Positions 25,958 to 34,990 are shown, numbered from the stretch's first letter. The stretch is DNA of 64,000 nt from Streptomyces thermolilacinus SPC6 (GCF_000478605.2 NZ_ASHX02000001.1:3759895-3823894), one strand, 5' to 3'. Notes: a model not told the origin generated them from the letters alone. Numbers and translations: made by a program.

Positions 25958-28759
25958 ATGCCCGCCAACACCACCGTCTCTTCCCCCAAGAAGAAGGGGC
26001 GACGTGCCCGCTTGCTCGTGATCGCCCTGGTGCTGGCGCTCGTCGCGGGCGTCGGGTACGGCGCCTACTGGAGCGTCAGCACCGTGCGGGCGCCCTTCCC
26101 GCAGACCACCGGCACGCTCGAGCTCGCCGGGCTCTCCGGGCCGGTGGACGTCAAGCGCGACAGCTATGGCGTCCCGCAGATCTACGCCTCCACCGACGCC
26201 GACCTGTTCCGCGCCCAGGGATACGTCCAGGCGCAGGACCGCTTCTGGGAGATGGACGTCCGCCGCCACATGACCGCCGGCCGTCTCTCCGAGATGCTCG
26301 GCAAGGACATGGTGGACACGGACGCGTTCCTCCGCACGCTCGGCTGGCACCGGGTGGCGCAGGAGGAGTACGACAAGGTCCTGTCGGACGAGACGAAGAA
26401 GAACCTCCAGGCGTACACGGAGGGCGTCAACGCCTACCTGAAGGACAAGGCGCCCCGTGACGTCTCCGTCGAGTACTCGGCGCTGGCCTTCTCGCACGAC
26501 TACGAGATCGAGCCGTGGACCCCGGTCGACTCCATCGCCTGGATGAAGGCGATGGCCTGGGACCTGCGCGGCAACATGCAGGACGAGATCGACCGGTCGC
26601 TGATGACGAGCCGCCTCGACGCCCAGCAGATCAAGGACCTGTACCCGGCGTACCCGTTCGCCACGCACCGCCCCATCGTCGAGGGCTTCAAGCCCCGCGG
26701 CGACGGCGACGGCGAGGGCGACGAGGGGAACGGCGACGGCACGGGCCAGGGTGAGGGCGCGGGCAGCGGCCTCCAGAACGGCGCCCAGGACACCGGTACG
26801 GGTCAGGGCACCGGCTCGGGCACCGGCACCGGCCAGGCCGCCCAGAGCGGCCTCCAGACGCAGCTGGCGGCCCTCTCCAAGGCGCTGGACTCCGTCCCGG
26901 CCCTCCTCGGCCCCAACGGCGACGGCATCGGCTCCAACTCCTGGGTCGTCTCCGGCAAGCACACGACGACCGGCAAGCCGCTGCTCGCCAACGACCCGCA
27001 CCTCGCCCCGCAGCTGCCGTCCGTCTGGTACCAGATGGGCCTGCACTGCCGCGCCGTCTCCGACAAGTGCCGCTATGACGTCGCGGGCTACACCTTCGCC
27101 GGGATGCCGGGCGTCATAATCGGCCACAACCAGGACATCGCCTGGGGCTTCACCAACCTCGGCGCCGACGTCACCGACCTGTACCTCCAGAAGGTCACCG
27201 ACCGGGGCTACCTGCGCGGCACCAAGGAGGTGCCGTTCGAGACCCGCGACGAGGTCATCAAGATCGCCGGTGGCGGCAGCCGTACCATCACGGTCCGCAC
27301 CACCAACAACGGCCCGCTGATCTCCGACCGCAGCGACGAGCTGGAGAAGGTCGGGGAGAAGGCGCCCGTCACCAACCTCGCGCCGGACCGCGGAGACGGT
27401 TACGCGGTCTCGCTGCGCTGGACCGCCCTCAAGCCGGGCAAGTCCATGGACGCCGTGTTCAAGCTGAACCGCGCCCGCGACTTCAAGGAGTTCCGCGCCG
27501 CAGCCCGCGACTTCGAGGTGCCCGCGCAGAACCTCGTCTACGCCGACGCCAAGGGCGCCCAGGGCAACATCGGCTACCAGGCCCCCGGCAAGGTCCCCGT
27601 CCGCGCCAAGGGCCACGACGGCACCCTCCCCGCGCCCGGCTGGGACCCCAAGTACGACTGGAAGGACGAGTTCGTCCCCTTCGACGAGCTGCCCTACGAG
27701 GAGAACCCCGAGCGCGGCTACATCGTCACCGCCAACCAGGCCGTCGTGGACGACGCGTACCCGCACCACCTCACCGCCGACTGGGGCTACGGCTCCCGCA
27801 GCCAGCGCATCAACGACCTCATCGAGTCGAAGATCAAGGACGGCGGCAAGATCTCGACCGACGACATGCGCACCATGCAGATGGACAACAGCAGCGAGAT
27901 CGCCAAGGTGCTGACGCCGCTCCTGCTGAAGATCGACGTGTCCGACCCGTACGTCCGCGAGGCGCAGAAGCTCCTGGAGGGCTGGGACTACACGCAGGAG
28001 GCCGACTCCGCCGCCGCCGCGTACTTCAACGCGGTCTGGCGCAACGTCCTGAAGCTGGCGTTCGGCGACAAGCTCCCCAAGGAGCTGCGCGTCAAGGGCG
28101 AGTGCCTCAGCGTCCCGAACGTCGACCCGAACGTCCCCGACGACCAGCGCGGCCGGCTCGTCCGCGAGTGCGGCCAGCGCGAGGCGGACAAGGCGCAGCC
28201 GGACGGCGGCGACCGCTGGTACGAGGTGGTCCGCCCGCTCCTCAAGGACGAGGACAACGCCTGGTGGCACACCCCGGAGAACCGTCTGGACGAGGCCACG
28301 CAGACCCGCGACCAGCTGCTCGCCCGCGCCATGAAGGACGCCCGCTGGGAGCTGACCGCGCAGCTCGGCAAGGACGTCTCCACCTGGAGCTGGGGCCGGC
28401 TGCACCAGCTGAACCTGCGCAACCAGACGCTCGGCACGGGCGGCCCCGACGTGGTGAAGTTCCTGCTCAACCGGGGCCCGTGGAACCTGTCGGGCGGTGA
28501 GGCGGCCGTCAACGCCACCGGCTGGAACGCGGCGGGCGGCTACGGAGTCGTCTGGGTGCCGTCCATGCGGATGGTCGTCAACGTCGGCGACTGGGACAGG
28601 TCCCGCTGGATCAACCTGACCGGCGCATCCGGCCACGCCTACCACCCGCATTACACGGACCAGACCGACCTGTGGGCCAAGGGCGAACTGCTGGCCTGGC
28701 CGTTCAGCGCCAGGGCGGTCGACGCGGCGAAGGCCGACCACCTGGTCCTGAAGCCCTGA
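25958..28759 (+). CDS. Penicillin acylase family protein
   Basis: A 933-aa Ntn-hydrolase of the penicillin/acyl-homoserine-lactone acylase family, anchored or secreted by an N-terminal hydrophobic helix (about 15-35, LLVIALVLALVAGVGYGAYW). The alpha chain includes DSYGVPQIYASTDADLFRAQ. A Gly/Asp/Gln linker (about 245-300) precedes the autocatalytic site: Ser328 in GIGSNSWVVSGKHTTTGKPL would become the beta-chain N-terminus and nucleophile. It acts outside the membrane, deacylating amides; the substrate is unknown. Its stop codon abuts that of the convergent 5-FCL gene with no gap. Confidence 0.92.
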   Translation: MPANTTVSSPKKKGRRARLLVIALVLALVAGVGYGAYWSVSTVRAPFPQTTGTLELAGLSGPVDVKRDSYGVPQIYASTDADLFRAQGYVQAQDRFWEMDVRRHMTAGRLSEMLGKDMVDTDAFLRTLGWHRVAQEEYDKVLSDETKKNLQAYTEGVNAYLKDKAPRDVSVEYSALAFSHDYEIEPWTPVDSIAWMKAMAWDLRGNMQDEIDRSLMTSRLDAQQIKDLYPAYPFATHRPIVEGFKPRGDGDGEGDEGNGDGTGQGEGAGSGLQNGAQDTGTGQGTGSGTGTGQAAQSGLQTQLAALSKALDSVPALLGPNGDGIGSNSWVVSGKHTTTGKPLLANDPHLAPQLPSVWYQMGLHCRAVSDKCRYDVAGYTFAGMPGVIIGHNQDIAWGFTNLGADVTDLYLQKVTDRGYLRGTKEVPFETRDEVIKIAGGGSRTITVRTTNNGPLISDRSDELEKVGEKAPVTNLAPDRGDGYAVSLRWTALKPGKSMDAVFKLNRARDFKEFRAAARDFEVPAQNLVYADAKGAQGNIGYQAPGKVPVRAKGHDGTLPAPGWDPKYDWKDEFVPFDELPYEENPERGYIVTANQAVVDDAYPHHLTADWGYGSRSQRINDLIESKIKDGGKISTDDMRTMQMDNSSEIAKVLTPLLLKIDVSDPYVREAQKLLEGWDYTQEADSAAAAYFNAVWRNVLKLAFGDKLPKELRVKGECLSVPNVDPNVPDDQRGRLVRECGQREADKAQPDGGDRWYEVVRPLLKDEDNAWWHTPENRLDEATQTRDQLLARAMKDARWELTAQLGKDVSTWSWGRLHQLNLRNQTLGTGGPDVVKFLLNRGPWNLSGGEAAVNATGWNAAGGYGVVWVPSMRMVVNVGDWDRSRWINLTGASGHAYHPHYTDQTDLWAKGELLAWPFSARAVDAAKADHLVLKP

Positions 28760-29515
28760 TCAGACCGGGCGGGGTGCGGTGAACCGCCGTACGCCGTCCG
28801 GGGTCACCACCGCGTGCACGGGGTGGTCGTGCGGTTCCTCCGGGACCCGGGCGACCACCTCGTGCGCGTAGAGGAGCACGACGAGCGCCGGATCGGCCCC
28901 TACGCGCGCGAGGCGGGCCAGTACGCGGTCGTACGAGCCGCCGCCACGGCCCAGCCGCATGCCCCGCGCGTCCACCGCGAGGCCCGGCAGCAGCACCGCG
29001 TCCGCCTCCGTGACGGCGTCCGGGCCGAGGCGGGGTCCCGACGGCTCCAGCAGGCCCAGCCGCGCCTTGGCGAGGCCCTCCACGCCCTCGTAGACCCCCC
29101 AGTCCAGGTCGTTGTCGGCCATCAGGACCGGAAGCAGGACCCGTACGCCCCGCGCGTGCAGCGCGTCGATCAGCGCGCGCGTGCCCGGCTCGCGCCCCAC
29201 GGAGACGTACGCGGCGACCGTACGGGCCTCCGCCAGTTCGGGCAGCTCCAGCGCGGCGGCGGCGAGGGCCGCGGTGGCCCGCTGGACGTCCTCGGTGGTC
29301 AGCAGGGTCCTGGCCGCCAGCAGTTGGGTCCGCAGCCCCGCCTTGTCCGGCACCCGCTGCCGCCCGCTGTCCGGCACCCGCTCCCCGCTGCCCGGGTTTC
29401 GCTCCCCGTTTTCCGGCACCCGCTGCCGCCCGCTTTCCGGGGCCCGCTCTACGCGCGCGTGGTGCCCGCTTTCCCGGCCCCGCTCACGGCCCGCCCGCTG
29501 CCCGCTCTCCGTCAC
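28760..29515 (-). CDS. 5-formyltetrahydrofolate cyclo-ligase
   Basis: A 251-aa enzyme of one-carbon metabolism that converts 5-formyl-THF to methenyl-THF using ATP. The catalytic C-terminal motif is MRLGRGGGSYDRVLARLARV; YVSVGREPGTRALIDALHARGV-type text precedes it. Residues 1-58 are an unusual Glu/Arg/Gly/Ser extension containing the internal repeat SGRQRVP (twice). The family starts near DKAGLRTQLLAARTLL, so translation may begin later than the GTG at 29515. It is convergent with the acylase gene, zero spacing, and divergent from galU. Confidence 0.9.
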   Translation of the reverse strand: MTESGQRAGRERGRESGHHARVERAPESGRQRVPENGERNPGSGERVPDSGRQRVPDKAGLRTQLLAARTLLTTEDVQRATAALAAAALELPELAEARTVAAYVSVGREPGTRALIDALHARGVRVLLPVLMADNDLDWGVYEGVEGLAKARLGLLEPSGPRLGPDAVTEADAVLLPGLAVDARGMRLGRGGGSYDRVLARLARVGADPALVVLLYAHEVVARVPEEPHDHPVHAVVTPDGVRRFTAPRPV

Positions 29516-29607
29516 GACACTCGCCGACCTCTCGTACTCTCCTATATGCGGAGGAAGTTAACCGAAGGCTCATCTTCCTCCCATACCGACCGGATATGGT
29601 GCTCGCC

Positions 29608-30519
29608 ATGACTCAGTCGCACCCCAGGATCAACAAGGCTGTCATCCCCGCCGCGGGACTCGGCACCCGGTTCCTGCCTGCCACGAAGGCCACTCCCAAG
29701 GAGATGCTGCCTGTCGTCGACAAACCCGCCATCCAGTACGTGGTGGAGGAGGCGGTGGGTGCCGGACTGCACGACGTGCTGATGATCACCGGCCGGAACA
29801 AGCGGCCCCTGGAGGACCACTTCGACCGGAACTACGAGCTGGAGGAGGCCCTCGACCGGAAGGGCGACCACGAGCGGCTGGACCGGATCAGGGCCTCCAA
29901 CGACCTGGCGACCATGCACTACGTCCGCCAGGGCGACCCGCGCGGCCTGGGCCACGCCGTCCTGTGCGCCGCCCCGCACGTGGGCGACCAGCCGTTCGCC
30001 GTGCTCCTGGGTGACGACCTGATCGACCCGCGCGACCCGCTGCTGTCCCGGATGGTGGAGGTCCAGGAGGCCCAGGGCGGCAGCGTCGTGGCCCTCATGG
30101 AGGTGGACCCGGCGCAGATCCACCTCTACGGCTGCGCCGCCGTGGAACCCACCATCGAGGCCGACGTCGTCAGGGTCACCGACCTCGTGGAGAAGCCCGA
30201 CCGCGCCGACGCCCCCAGCAACTACGCCGTCATCGGCCGGTACGTCCTGGACCCGGCGATCTTCGGGATACTGCGCGAGACCGAGCCCGGCCGGGGCGGC
30301 GAGATCCAGCTGACCGACGCCCTGCACAAGCTGGCTGTCGACGAGAAGGCCGGAGGCCCCGTCCACGGCGTCGTCTTCAAGGGCCGCCGCTACGACACCG
30401 GCGACCGCGGCGACTATCTGCGGGCGATTGTCAGACTCGCGTGCGAACGTGAAGATCTGGGACCGGAGTTCCGATCCTGGCTCCGCCGTTACGTCACCGA
30501 GGAGATGCAGGCGCCGTGA
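29608..30519 (+). CDS. galU: UTP-glucose-1-phosphate uridylyltransferase
   Basis: A 303-aa nucleotidyltransferase making UDP-glucose for cell-wall and storage glycans. The N-terminal nucleotide-binding motif is AVIPAAGLGTRFLPATKATP; KEMLPVVDKPAIQYVVEEA follows, with VTDLVEKP in the second half. I prefer the ATG at 29608 over 29596. The stop overlaps the glp start by four bases. It opens the operon-like run galU-glp-moaC-mog-acetyltransferase. Confidence 0.95.
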   Translation: MTQSHPRINKAVIPAAGLGTRFLPATKATPKEMLPVVDKPAIQYVVEEAVGAGLHDVLMITGRNKRPLEDHFDRNYELEEALDRKGDHERLDRIRASNDLATMHYVRQGDPRGLGHAVLCAAPHVGDQPFAVLLGDDLIDPRDPLLSRMVEVQEAQGGSVVALMEVDPAQIHLYGCAAVEPTIEADVVRVTDLVEKPDRADAPSNYAVIGRYVLDPAIFGILRETEPGRGGEIQLTDALHKLAVDEKAGGPVHGVVFKGRRYDTGDRGDYLRAIVRLACEREDLGPEFRSWLRRYVTEEMQAP

Positions 30520-31841
30520 GTTCAGTGAGCCCGGAGAACCGGGAGGACACCGTCTGGACGGTGGACGAGCACCTCGAGGACATCCTCGCGGCCGTTCACC
30601 CGCTGGACCCCATCGAGCTTCAGCTGCCCGACGCCCAGGGCTGCGTACTGGTCGAGGACGTCACGGTGCCCGTCGCCCTGCCGCCCTTCGACAACAGCTC
30701 CATGGACGGCTACGCGGTGCGCGTCGCCGACGTCGCAGGGGCGAGCGAGGAGTTCCCCGCCGTGCTCACCGTCGTCGGGGACGTCGCGGCGGGCAGCGAC
30801 GGCCTGCCCGAGGTCGGCCCCGGCCAGGCCGCCCGCATCATGACCGGCGCGCCCCTCCCGCCGGGCGCCGAGGCGGTCGTCCCCGTCGAGTGGACCGACG
30901 GAGGCACGGGCGGCGGCGCCGCGACGACGATGCGCCCGGCGGGCGCGGCCCCCGAGGGATCGGGCGGCGAGGTCCGCGTCCACCGCCCCGCCGAGCCGCG
31001 CGCCCATGTACGCGCGCGGGGCAGCGACGTGCCCGCGGGCGCCCTGGCCCTCGCCGCGGGCACGGTCCTCGGCCCGCCGCAGATCGGCCTGCTCGCCGCC
31101 ATCGGCCGCGGCACGGTCAAGGTCCGCCCCCGGCCGCGCGTGGTCGTCCTGTCCACGGGCAGCGAGCTCGTCCAGCCGGGCGCCGAGCTGGGCCCCGGCC
31201 AGATCTACGACTCCAACAGCTTCGCCCTGGCCGCCGCCGCCCGTGACGCCGGAGCCATCGCCTACCGGGTCGGCGCCGTCACGGACGACGCGGACACGCT
31301 GCGCGCCACCATCGAGGACCAGCTGGTCCGCGCCGACCTGCTGGTCACCACAGGCGGCGTCAGCGTCGGGGCGTACGACGTGGTCAAGGAGGCCCTGTCC
31401 GCCACGTCCGACGCCGACGAGCCCGGCGGCGGCGTCGAGTTCCGCAGGCTCGCCATGCAGCCCGGCAAGCCCCAGGGCTTCGGCTCCGTCGGCCCGGACC
31501 ACGTCCCGCTGCTCGCCCTGCCGGGCAACCCGGTCTCCTCGTACGTCTCCTTCGAGCTGTTCGTCCGCCCCGCGATCCGCGCCCTCATGGGCCTCCCGGA
31601 CCTCCACCGCCCGCGCGCGCGTGCCCTCCTGTCCGCCGAGGCGCCGCTGTCGTCGCCCGCCGGGAAGCGCCAGTTCCTGCGCGGGACGTACGACGCCCAG
31701 GCGGGTACCGTCACTCCTGTGGGTGGTGCCGGGTCGCACCTGGTCGCCGCCCTCGCCCGGGCCGACGCGCTCATCGTCGTACCGGAGAACACCACGCGCG
31801 CGGAGCCCGGCGACGAGCTGGAGGTGGTGCTCATCGGCTGA
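30516..31841 (+). CDS. glp: MoeA-family molybdotransferase, gephyrin-like protein Glp
   Basis: A 441-aa MoeA/gephyrin-like protein. Domain 1 has ALPPFDNSSMDGYAVRVADV; the MoCF-binding core has STGSELVQPGAELGPGQIYDSN and TTGGVSVGAYDVVKEAL; ALPGNPVSSYVSFELFVRPA and a domain IV barrel follow. An Ala/Gly/Glu-rich insertion lies near residues 130-155. MoeA inserts molybdenum into molybdopterin. In Corynebacterium the equivalent protein Glp instead works in cell division with membrane receptor GlpR, whose gene is five genes downstream here. Either or both roles are possible. Confidence 0.9.
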   Translation: MSSVSPENREDTVWTVDEHLEDILAAVHPLDPIELQLPDAQGCVLVEDVTVPVALPPFDNSSMDGYAVRVADVAGASEEFPAVLTVVGDVAAGSDGLPEVGPGQAARIMTGAPLPPGAEAVVPVEWTDGGTGGGAATTMRPAGAAPEGSGGEVRVHRPAEPRAHVRARGSDVPAGALALAAGTVLGPPQIGLLAAIGRGTVKVRPRPRVVVLSTGSELVQPGAELGPGQIYDSNSFALAAAARDAGAIAYRVGAVTDDADTLRATIEDQLVRADLLVTTGGVSVGAYDVVKEALSATSDADEPGGGVEFRRLAMQPGKPQGFGSVGPDHVPLLALPGNPVSSYVSFELFVRPAIRALMGLPDLHRPRARALLSAEAPLSSPAGKRQFLRGTYDAQAGTVTPVGGAGSHLVAALARADALIVVPENTTRAEPGDELEVVLIG

Positions 31842-31933
31842 ACCGGCGGGCCCTGCGGGGCGGCCGTGGCGGTACGGTGTCTGCCGCCGTGCCGGACAAG
31901 ACGACCGGTGCCAGGATCGCGAGGCGGAGTGAG

Positions 31934-32413
31934 TTGAGTACGCAAGGCAGCCTTACCCACATCGACGAGGCGGGGGCGGCCCGCATGGTGGACGTCTCCG
32001 CGAAGGACGTCACCGCCCGCACGGCGCGCGCCAGCGGCCGGGTCCTCGTGTCGCCGCGCGTGGTGGAGCTGCTGCGCGGCGAGGGCGTGCCGAAGGGCGA
32101 CGCCCTCGCCACGGCCCGTATCGCCGGGATCATGGGGGCCAAGCGGACCCCCGACCTGATCCCGCTGTGCCACCCGCTCGCCGTGTCCGGCGTGAAGCTG
32201 GACCTGACGGTCGCGGACGACGCCGTGGAGATCACCGCCACCGTGAAGACCACCGACCGCACGGGCGTCGAGATGGAGGCGCTCACGGCGGTGTCGGTGG
32301 CCGCGCTGACCATCGTGGACATGGTCAAGGCCGTGGACAAGGCCGCCGTGATCACCGATGTGCGGGTGGAGGAGAAGACGGGCGGCAAGTCCGGGGACTG
32401 GAGCAGGCCGTGA
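31934..32413 (+). CDS. moaC: Cyclic pyranopterin monophosphate synthase
   Basis: A 159-aa enzyme of molybdenum cofactor synthesis. Signatures are LTHIDEAGAARMVDVSAKDV, GIMGAKRTPDLIPLCHPLAV and DRTGVEMEALTAVSVAALTI, ending VEEKTGGKSGDW. The TTG at 31934 gives the normal family length and N-terminus; a GTG at 31877 in the same frame would add 19 unusual residues. The last four bases overlap the mog start. Confidence 0.93.
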   Translation: MSTQGSLTHIDEAGAARMVDVSAKDVTARTARASGRVLVSPRVVELLRGEGVPKGDALATARIAGIMGAKRTPDLIPLCHPLAVSGVKLDLTVADDAVEITATVKTTDRTGVEMEALTAVSVAALTIVDMVKAVDKAAVITDVRVEEKTGGKSGDWSRP

Positions 32414-32898
32414 CGTATCGCGCGCTGGTCGTCACCGCCTCCAACCGCGCCGCCGCCGGGGTGTACGAGGACAAGGGCGGCCCCCTCCTCGCCGAAGGCC
32501 TTGCCGCGCTCGGCTTCACCGTCGACGGCCCCCGGGTCGTCCCGGACGGCGACCCCGTCGAGGCGGCCCTGCGCGACGGGGTGCGCGCCGGGTACGACGT
32601 GATCCTCACGACCGGCGGCACGGGCGTCTCGCCCACCGACGCCACCCCCGAGGCCACCCGCCGCGTCCTCGACCACGAGGTGCCCGGCATCCCGGAGGCC
32701 ATCCGCGCGTACGGCCGCGACAAGGTCCCCACGGCGGCCCTCTCCCGGGGCCTGGCCGGCGTCGCGGGCCGCACCCTGATCGTCAACCTCCCCGGCTCCA
32801 CCGGCGGCGTACGCGACGGCCTCGCCGTCCTGGAGCCGCTCCTCGTCCACGCCGTGGACCAGCTGCGCGGCGGCGACCACCCGAGACCGGCGTCATGA
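32410..32898 (+). CDS. mog: Molybdopterin adenylyltransferase (MogA/MoaB)
   Basis: A 162-aa protein that adenylates molybdopterin before molybdenum insertion. It begins YRALVVTASNRAAAGVYEDK, with the MPT-binding loop VILTTGGTGVSPTDATPEAT and the late motif LIVNLPGSTGGVRDGLAVLE. It starts with GTG overlapping the moaC stop (GTGA) and ends overlapping the next ATG (ATGA), so it is tightly coupled. Confidence 0.93.
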   Translation: MTYRALVVTASNRAAAGVYEDKGGPLLAEGLAALGFTVDGPRVVPDGDPVEAALRDGVRAGYDVILTTGGTGVSPTDATPEATRRVLDHEVPGIPEAIRAYGRDKVPTAALSRGLAGVAGRTLIVNLPGSTGGVRDGLAVLEPLLVHAVDQLRGGDHPRPAS

Positions 32899-33518
32899 AC
32901 CCCGCCTGGCCGGTCGTCCTCGCCGACGGGGACGTGGTGCTCCGCCCCATAAAGGCCCGCGACCACCGGGCGTGGCGCGAGGTCAACGGGCGCAACCGCG
33001 ACTGGCTGCGCCCCTGGGAGGCCACCGTCCCACCGCCCGCGCCCGGCACGCCCCCGCTGCAGCGGCCCACGTACCGGCAGATGGTGCGGCACCTGCGGGC
33101 GGAGGCCAACGCCGGGCGGATGCTGCCGTTCGTCATCGAGTACCAGGGCCGTCTCGTCGGGCAGCTCACCGTCGCCGGGATCACCTGGGGCTCGATGTGC
33201 TCGGGGCACGTCGGCTACTGGGTGGACCAGGACGTGGCGGGCCGAGGCGTCATGCCCACGGCGGTCGCCCTCGCCGTGGACCACTGCTTCCGGGCGGTCG
33301 GGCTGCACCGGATCGAGGTGTGCATTCGCCCCGAGAACGGGCCGAGCCGCCGCGTCGTGGAGAAATTGGGATTCCGCGAGGAGGGGCTGCGGCCCCGGTA
33401 CCTCCATATCGACGGTGCCTGGCGGGACCACCTCGTCTACGCGCTGACGGCGGAAGAGGTGCCGGACGGGCTGGTACGGCGCTGGCACAGGTCGCGGCGG
33501 GAACGCCAGCCAAAATAA
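32895..33518 (+). CDS. GNAT acetyltransferase (RimJ/RimL type)
   Basis: A 207-aa cytosolic N-acetyltransferase. Features are VVLRPIKARDHRAWREVNGR at the start, GYWVDQDVAGRGVMPTAVAL for acetyl-CoA binding, and IEVCIRPENGPSRRVVEKLG, the classic RimJ/RimL motif. It overlaps mog by four bases. Its position between the Moco genes and sepX is conserved in Streptomyces, as far as I recall. The acetylated target is unknown. Confidence 0.9.
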   Translation: MNPAWPVVLADGDVVLRPIKARDHRAWREVNGRNRDWLRPWEATVPPPAPGTPPLQRPTYRQMVRHLRAEANAGRMLPFVIEYQGRLVGQLTVAGITWGSMCSGHVGYWVDQDVAGRGVMPTAVALAVDHCFRAVGLHRIEVCIRPENGPSRRVVEKLGFREEGLRPRYLHIDGAWRDHLVYALTAEEVPDGLVRRWHRSRRERQPK

Positions 33519-33540
33519 TTCATGTGTTCGAATTAAGCGC

Positions 33541-33554
33541 TTACGCGAGCGTAA
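33541..33554. promoter_or_regulatory. Palindrome in the AT-rich sepX upstream region
   Basis: TTACGC, two bases, GCGTAA: a perfect 6-2-6 inverted repeat. It sits in a 140-bp AT-rich gap, unusual in this genome, about 105 bp before sepX. A second short palindrome AAGCGCTT overlaps its left edge. A regulator-binding site is likely but the protein is unknown. Confidence 0.45.
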
Positions 33555-33646
33555 ACGATCTGACCAATCACAAAAAATGTCAGTGATATCAGCCAGATCG
33601 TGCGACACACCGGCCCAATTGGCCGATGCCCTCACGCGAACCCCTC

Positions 33647-33652
33647 TACCGT
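33647..33652 (+). promoter_or_regulatory. -10 element, probable leaderless sepX transcript
   Basis: TACCGT ends seven bases before the GTG start at 33660 and there is no ribosome binding site between. This is the spacing of a leaderless mRNA that starts at the GTG, common in actinobacteria. No good -35 is seen. Confidence 0.5.
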
Positions 33653-33659
33653 GTGAGGC

Positions 33660-34790
33660 GTGAGCAGCAGCGGCCTCATCTACGCAGTCATCGTCGGAGC
33701 CTGGGCCGCCTATCTGGTGCCGATGTGGCTCCGCAGGCAGGACGAGCTGAACGAAGCCCGCCCGACCGAGCGCTTCAGCACCGCCATCCGGCTCCTGTCC
33801 GGAAGGGCGGGGATGGAGCGGCGGTACGCCAAGGAGCTGCGCGCCCGCGGCGCCGACGAGGACTGGCGGGTGCCCGACGTGGACCCGGACGCGGAGACCG
33901 AGCAGATCGACTCGGTGGACGTCCGGGCCTTCGCCGCGCCCCCGTCCCGCACGGAAGCCCGCCTGGAGCTGCCGGACCCCGACCACGCGACCCCGGAAGC
34001 GCCCAGCATGCCCGGCACCCCAGGAACCCCCGGCGCCCAGCCCCACGCCCAGCACGCTCAGCACGCGCCGCAGGGCGCGCACCCGGCGCTCTCGCGCGCC
34101 GCCGCCGAGCGCGCCCGCCGCACCCGCGTCCTGGCCCGCCGCCGCCGTACGACGGTGCTGCTGTTCCTCGCGTTCACGGTCGGCGCGATCGTCGCAGCGG
34201 TGGGCGGCCTCGCGTTCCTGTGGGCGCCCGGCGTCCCGGCGGTCCTGCTCAGCGCGTACATCGTGTACCTGCGCCGCCAGGAGCGCCGCCGCTTCGTGTA
34301 CGTGATGGACCGGCGCCGCGCCGAGGCCGCGGCCCAGCGCCTCCGCGAGAACCGCCCCCGCCGCGGGCGCCCGTCGGCCACCCTCCAGGACGAGGAGCCC
34401 CCGGCGCACGCGGAGCCGTCCACCCCGCACGTCTCCCCGGCGGAGGCGGACCGGCGCGCCCTGGTCGAGCAGACCGACCACGCCGAGTGGGTCGATCAGC
34501 AGCGCGACCGCGGCCCGGCCCGCGGCGACAGCTGGGACCCCGTACCGGTCCCGCTGCCCACCTACGTCACCGCCCCGGTCGCCCCGCGCGCCACGGGCGG
34601 CGTGGACGTCACCGACCCGGAGACCTGGAGCGCCGCCCGCTCCTCCCCGGCGGAGCCCACCCCGCCCCCGCCGACCCGCAAGAACCCGAACCCGTCCCCG
34701 TACGCCCCGCGTCGCCCCCGCGACCACGGCCGCACCCCGCTGTTCGACCAGTACGCCGACGACGACCGCCCCCGCGCGGCCAACGAATGA
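33660..34790 (+). CDS. sepX: Divisome membrane protein SepX / Glp receptor GlpR
   Basis: A 376-aa protein. TM1 is at the extreme N-terminus (SSGLIYAVIVGAWAAYLVPM), followed by WLRRQDELNEARPTERFSTA, the family hallmark. Two adjacent membrane helices lie at about residues 163-200 (TVLLFLAFTVGAIVAAVGGL then FLWAPGVPAVLLSAYIVYL). A long charged and Pro-rich cytoplasmic tail follows. SepX is needed for normal Z-rings and septation in Streptomyces hyphae; the Corynebacterium homologue GlpR binds Glp. The linked glp gene at 30516 fits this partnership. Confidence 0.9.
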   Translation: MSSSGLIYAVIVGAWAAYLVPMWLRRQDELNEARPTERFSTAIRLLSGRAGMERRYAKELRARGADEDWRVPDVDPDAETEQIDSVDVRAFAAPPSRTEARLELPDPDHATPEAPSMPGTPGTPGAQPHAQHAQHAPQGAHPALSRAAAERARRTRVLARRRRTTVLLFLAFTVGAIVAAVGGLAFLWAPGVPAVLLSAYIVYLRRQERRRFVYVMDRRRAEAAAQRLRENRPRRGRPSATLQDEEPPAHAEPSTPHVSPAEADRRALVEQTDHAEWVDQQRDRGPARGDSWDPVPVPLPTYVTAPVAPRATGGVDVTDPETWSAARSSPAEPTPPPPTRKNPNPSPYAPRRPRDHGRTPLFDQYADDDRPRAANE

Positions 34791-34873
34791 CCACGTGACC
34801 CACCTCTCGCCCCCGGCCGGGCAACGGATTTCCGAGCACGGCGATCGGGATGCTAATGTTTCTCACGTCGCAA

Positions 34874-34947
34874 GGGCCTGTGGCGCAGACTGGTAGCGCA
34901 CCTCGTTCGCATCGAGGGGGTCAGGGGTTCAAATCCCCTCAGGTCCA
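34874..34947 (+). tRNA. tRNA-Ala (anticodon CGC)
   Basis: A 74-nt cloverleaf. The acceptor arm is GGGCCTG with CAGGTCC (one G-U pair). The D arm contains TGGTAGCGC. The anticodon stem is CCTCG/CGAGG with loop TTCGCAT (CGC reads GCG, alanine). The T arm is AGGGG TTCAAAT CCCCT. CCA is not fully encoded. A strong terminator follows. Confidence 0.95.
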
Positions 34948-34954
34948 CGCACAT

Positions 34955-34990
34955 CAAAGCCCCCGCCGGGTTCTCCGGGCGGGGGCTTTG
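34955..34990 (+). terminator. Terminator after tRNA-Ala
   Basis: CAAAGCCCCCGCC (34955-34967) pairs perfectly with GGCGGGGGCTTTG (34978-34990); 10-nt loop, short T-rich end. Confidence 0.85.
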
